Below are positions 61,821 through 64,000 of a stretch of 64,000 nucleotides of DNA, one piece after another. A program made the translations under genes and the position numbers. The stretch is from NCBI GenBank assembly GCA_016201105.1, contig JACQDN010000049.1, positions 1-64,000 on the forward strand, read 5' to 3'. Position 1 is the stretch's first letter. Each line of letters begins with the position of its first letter. The DNA comes from Pseudomonadota bacterium (GTDB lineage: Bacteria > Pseudomonadota > Alphaproteobacteria > Micropepsales > Micropepsaceae). The notes under the pieces are model-generated. The model was not told where the DNA came from. It was given only the letters and a program-made list of their open reading frames with translations, and made no database searches.

Positions 61821-62096
61821 TCACTCACCGGCGTACAGCAGTTCCGTGGCGCGCAAATAATGCCGGACGCCCCGGTCATATCTGAGAGCCGCACAGTTTC
61901 GCTCACCCAAGCGACCCTGTGCGCGAGCATCATCGGTCGCCTTTCCCGGTTGCGCCGTTTTTAGGGAAGCGGCAACGCTTTGACCAAAGTAAATACAATC
62001 GCTGGGGCCCCAATGAACGGTGGCGCTGCTTTTGCCTGCAACAGTGCTGCTGCACAGAAGGAGCAGCGCAATTCCCGATACCAATGAGCGCATCAT
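61821..62096 (-). CDS. Small exported protein, unknown, 91 residues
   Basis: The signal peptide (SLVSGIALLLLCSSTVAG) is followed by about 68 residues with two Cys (GPSDCIYF and GERNCAALR), which may pair. Two ATG codons begin the frame, with AGGAAA nine bases upstream. The start overlaps the stop of the hydrolase fragment. It lies upstream of DUF4331 on the same strand and probably belongs to that transcript. Confidence 0.55.
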   Translation of the reverse strand: MMRSLVSGIALLLLCSSTVAGKSSATVHWGPSDCIYFGQSVAASLKTAQPGKATDDARAQGRLGERNCAALRYDRGVRHYLRATELLYAGE

Positions 62097-62206
62097 AGCG
62101 GCGTTTCCTGCGACTGGACCGGCCCCTCGCCCACTTCTACGTAGCCGATCTTGCCGGACGCCGTAGGCACACTGAGCCTTCGCCCGACTGGACGTTTCCG
62201 ATTCAT
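62093..62206 (-). pseudogene. N-terminal fragment of an alpha/beta hydrolase, 37 codons
   Basis: Reads GRRLSVPTASGKIGYVEVG then EGPV, which resembles the RRFLSLEYGEIAYVECGHGP part of the hydrolase at 63544, just before the oxyanion-hole LHGWPL. After EGPV the similarity ends and a TGA follows. It has an ATG and a weak ribosome-binding site (AAAGAGCAGAG), so it may be translated, but it looks like a truncated copy. Confidence 0.5.
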
Positions 62207-62246
62207 CTCTGCTCTTTCAAAAGGGAAGTTAGACGAACGTCGCCGA

Positions 62247-62390
62247 CTACTTCTTGGCCGGAGCGTTCGCTTCGCCCAATTTTTGGGCGCATTCGTCGCA
62301 GCACACCTCGACGGTCTTTCCGCCGATCTTCACCTTGATGGGATTTGCATCGAGCTTGCAGTCGCAAGCCGCACAGGTCTTTTCCGCCAT
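62247..62390 (-). CDS. Cys-rich small metal-binding (TRASH-like) protein, 47 residues
   Basis: The 47 residues contain TCAACDCKLDANPIKVKIGG and EVCCDECAQKL, a C-x2-C...C-x2-C pattern typical of small TRASH/heavy-metal-binding proteins. It is AUG-started with GGAG ten bases upstream; another ATG four codons earlier is an alternative. Two Cys pairs could hold a zinc or copper ion. Its position beside HupE, DUF4198 and an AraC regulator supports a metal-related locus. Confidence 0.7.
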   Translation of the reverse strand: MAEKTCAACDCKLDANPIKVKIGGKTVEVCCDECAQKLGEANAPAKK

Positions 62391-62464
62391 GATCTTCTCC
62401 ATTCATGCCGTCAATCGGCGGAGGGACATTAATCACAAGGGATTTTTGGCCGCTTTCGAAATCT

Positions 62465-63322
62465 TTAGCGACCCTGTTTGCTGAGCACGATATCCTTGAA
62501 AGCGCTGGGAGAGCGCCCGTAGGCCTGGCGAAAAGCCGACGTAAAATGGCTGTGATTGGAGAAGCCCAGATCCAGCGCGATGCTTGTCAGATCCTTCTCC
62601 TTCCCGATGAGATCCAGCGCCTGAGCGAGCCGCAAGCGCAGTTGATAGCGATAGAGCGGAACTCCCTCCACGCGCTGAAACACCTGGGTGAGGTAGACCG
62701 GCGAGACACCGACTTCGGCCGCAATGTCGCTCAGCGCCCAGCGCCGCGATAGGTCGCCCGACAGCACCAATTTTGTCCTATCAACGAGCTTGCGGTGACC
62801 ACTGCTGCCCGTGGGTTCGCGGGAGGTGTTTGGACCCAGCGTGCGGCGAATCAGCGTCAGCGCCAAGCTTTCCGCCTCGAGCTGCTCGATGACCCCGGTT
62901 TTCAGGCTGTGACGCAGCAGAGCGGCCAGCGCTTGTGCTCGCGTGTCCAGCCTCGAGCGTTGGATGCGAAAGCGGAGCGGCTCGCCATCGAGCAACCGTT
63001 CCTTGGGCGCCAGCTCGCGGAGGATGGACTCTTCAGGCTCCACCACGAAGCTTGAATCGCCTCCGGCGATGGGATGACTGACGCGGTAGCTTTCTCCCGC
63101 ATTGAAATAGAGCACCTGATTGGGTTCAGCGACGGAGTCGTCGACGCCGACATGGCGTACATAGATGCCCCGGTAGGGGTAGACCAAATAGGTTCGAACC
63201 GCACGCTCCTCCGCACCCATGTGTCGGCGGCTACCCTCGCAGCGGACGTCGCGAATACGCACAGTCGGCGTCGCAAGCAGCTGAGTGATTTGAAATTCCG
63301 CCGGGGGAGCGAGCGAATTCAT
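62465..63322 (-). CDS. AraC-family transcriptional regulator
   Basis: 285 residues. The C-terminal double HTH is clear: RWALSDIAAEVGVSPVYLTQ and SIALDLGFSNHSHFTSAFRQ then AYGRSPSAFK. The N-terminal part is a cupin-like sensor (VLYFNAGESYRVSHPIAGG). The start MNSLAPPAEFQ is preferred over upstream ATGs. It lies between the metal-type genes and the hydrolase, divergent from the latter, so it may control either. Confidence 0.9.
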   Translation of the reverse strand: MNSLAPPAEFQITQLLATPTVRIRDVRCEGSRRHMGAEERAVRTYLVYPYRGIYVRHVGVDDSVAEPNQVLYFNAGESYRVSHPIAGGDSSFVVEPEESILRELAPKERLLDGEPLRFRIQRSRLDTRAQALAALLRHSLKTGVIEQLEAESLALTLIRRTLGPNTSREPTGSSGHRKLVDRTKLVLSGDLSRRWALSDIAAEVGVSPVYLTQVFQRVEGVPLYRYQLRLRLAQALDLIGKEKDLTSIALDLGFSNHSHFTSAFRQAYGRSPSAFKDIVLSKQGR

Positions 63323-63543
63323 GACGGAAGTATAGGCACTGGGCTGCGGTTGCGCCAGAAAGCGGATGTGTCCCGGTCGTCTGCGGGCCATTGCCAGACT
63401 TGAATGGCATCGCTTCGACCATCCTTCGAGCAATTCGGCCCGCGCATCGACGATTTGCTAAAGAATTCGACAGCGGGTCCGCAGACATCATGGCTTTCTA
63501 GACGGGGTCGGAATCCGCACGCGACGAGGTCAGGGCCAACGAC

Positions 63544-64000
63544 ATGAGGGAAAGCAACTGTAGTGCGCTTAACCGGCGCACATTTCTAACACGGAGTGTG
63601 GGAGCAATGGCGGCTGGTCTTGTGGGAGTGGGAGCCTCTGAGGCGTCTCCGTTTGTCGAAGATTCTGTGTGTGCATTTCGCGCGGCACGGCGTTTCCTCA
63701 GTTTAGAATACGGCGAGATTGCTTACGTCGAGTGCGGACATGGACCCGCCGCCGTCTTCCTGCATGGGTGGCCTCTCAACGGGTATCACTGGCGCGGTTC
63801 GATGGTGCGCCTCGCGAACACGCGTCGCTGCATTGCGGTGGATTTCATGGGACTGGGCTATACGCGAGTTCCCGCCGACCAGGACCTGTCGCCCTTGAAC
63901 CAATCTCAGATGATTGTTTCGGCCATGGACGCGCTGAACATCGATCGCGCAGATCTCATCGCCAACGACAGCGGAACGGCAGTTGCTCAACTCTTGGCCG
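63544..64000 (+). CDS. Tat-exported alpha/beta hydrolase, N-terminal part (cut by window end)
   Basis: 152 codons are visible. A twin-arginine-type signal (NRRTFLTRSVGAMAAGLVG) is followed by a hydrolase core: EYGEIAYVECGHGPAAVFLH, GWPLNGYHWRG (oxyanion loop) and FMGLGYTRVP. A nucleophile elbow may be IANDSGTAVAQ, where the acidic D takes the position used by haloalkane dehalogenases. The substrate is unknown. A short relic of a similar gene lies across the AraC gene at 62093. Confidence 0.8.
   Translation, partial: MRESNCSALNRRTFLTRSVGAMAAGLVGVGASEASPFVEDSVCAFRAARRFLSLEYGEIAYVECGHGPAAVFLHGWPLNGYHWRGSMVRLANTRRCIAVDFMGLGYTRVPADQDLSPLNQSQMIVSAMDALNIDRADLIANDSGTAVAQLLA

Noticed and set aside
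62203-62436. 77-codon minus-strand frame over the Cys-rich gene
   Set aside because: Arg/Gly-rich and out of frame with the clear 47-residue metal-binding protein.
1-64000. tRNA or rRNA genes
   Set aside because: No cloverleaf or rRNA sequence was recognised on either strand by reading; a tRNA scan would be decisive.

Overview
The window is GC-rich, gene-dense chromosomal DNA from an alphaproteobacterium. Supporting signs are the petABC cytochrome bc1 operon, the rplY(Ctc)-pth-ychF-maoC-maoC run, the DUF1285-Nudix-DUF6111-cca operon, the MarR/OmpR/EnvZ-like cluster beside ilvE, GANTC clusters of the CcrM type, and families of palindromic intergenic repeats. I cannot fix the genus. There is no rRNA, tRNA, CRISPR array, prophage or transposase that I can see. 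Both ends cut through genes: an EamA transporter on the left and a Tat-exported alpha/beta hydrolase on the right.

Layout. 1-10 kb is core metabolism and envelope: ilvE, a three-gene regulatory operon (MarR, response regulator, histidine kinase), proC, ybjN-like, ubiK, lgt-midA-pgeF and prs. 10.5-17.3 kb holds a racemase, rplY, pth, ychF, two MaoC hydratases, a DUF4349 lipoprotein, a dienelactone hydrolase and a decayed DUF6886 gene. 17.3-25 kb is a sulfur-salvage region: apt-mtnA-small membrane protein-aldolase/dehydrogenase-unknown on the minus strand, a VanW/glycosyltransferase-like fusion on the plus strand, then mtnP. 25-35 kb holds petABC, a PIN toxin with an unusual antitoxin and a clear promoter/operator, trmL-hemF-terC, a PP2C-like phosphatase, a PAS protein and the cca operon. 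35.3-42 kb is a four-gene MoxR/DUF58/DUF4159 operon. 42-48.6 kb holds a sulfotransferase, a CPBP protease, a GNAT, an SDR, a Nudix, an orphan receiver plus Hpt pair, and motA. 48.7-54.7 kb is a lysine-catabolism cluster (lysine/saccharopine dehydrogenase, ALDH7, a TPP enzyme, a ClpP-like membrane protein) with a divergent Lrp regulator. 54.8-58.2 kb is a coupled CHASE2-small exported protein-M48 protease operon. 58.3-64 kb looks like an insertion. It begins beside a truncated threonine dehydratase and carries DUF4198, HupE and DUF4331 proteins, small exported and Cys-rich proteins, an AraC regulator and alpha/beta hydrolase pieces.

The strongest system-level idea is that the bifunctional class II aldolase/short-chain dehydrogenase, normally called rhamnulose-1-phosphate aldolase, sits in one operon with apt and mtnA and near mtnP. 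No rhamnose gene is nearby. This arrangement fits a DHAP-shunt-like route from methylthioadenosine to adenine, DHAP and an aldehyde, with the fused dehydrogenase handling the aldehyde. Other points of interest are repeats that supply ribosome-binding sites or start codons, a palindrome spanning the MarR start codon, and several gene remnants that mark old rearrangements.
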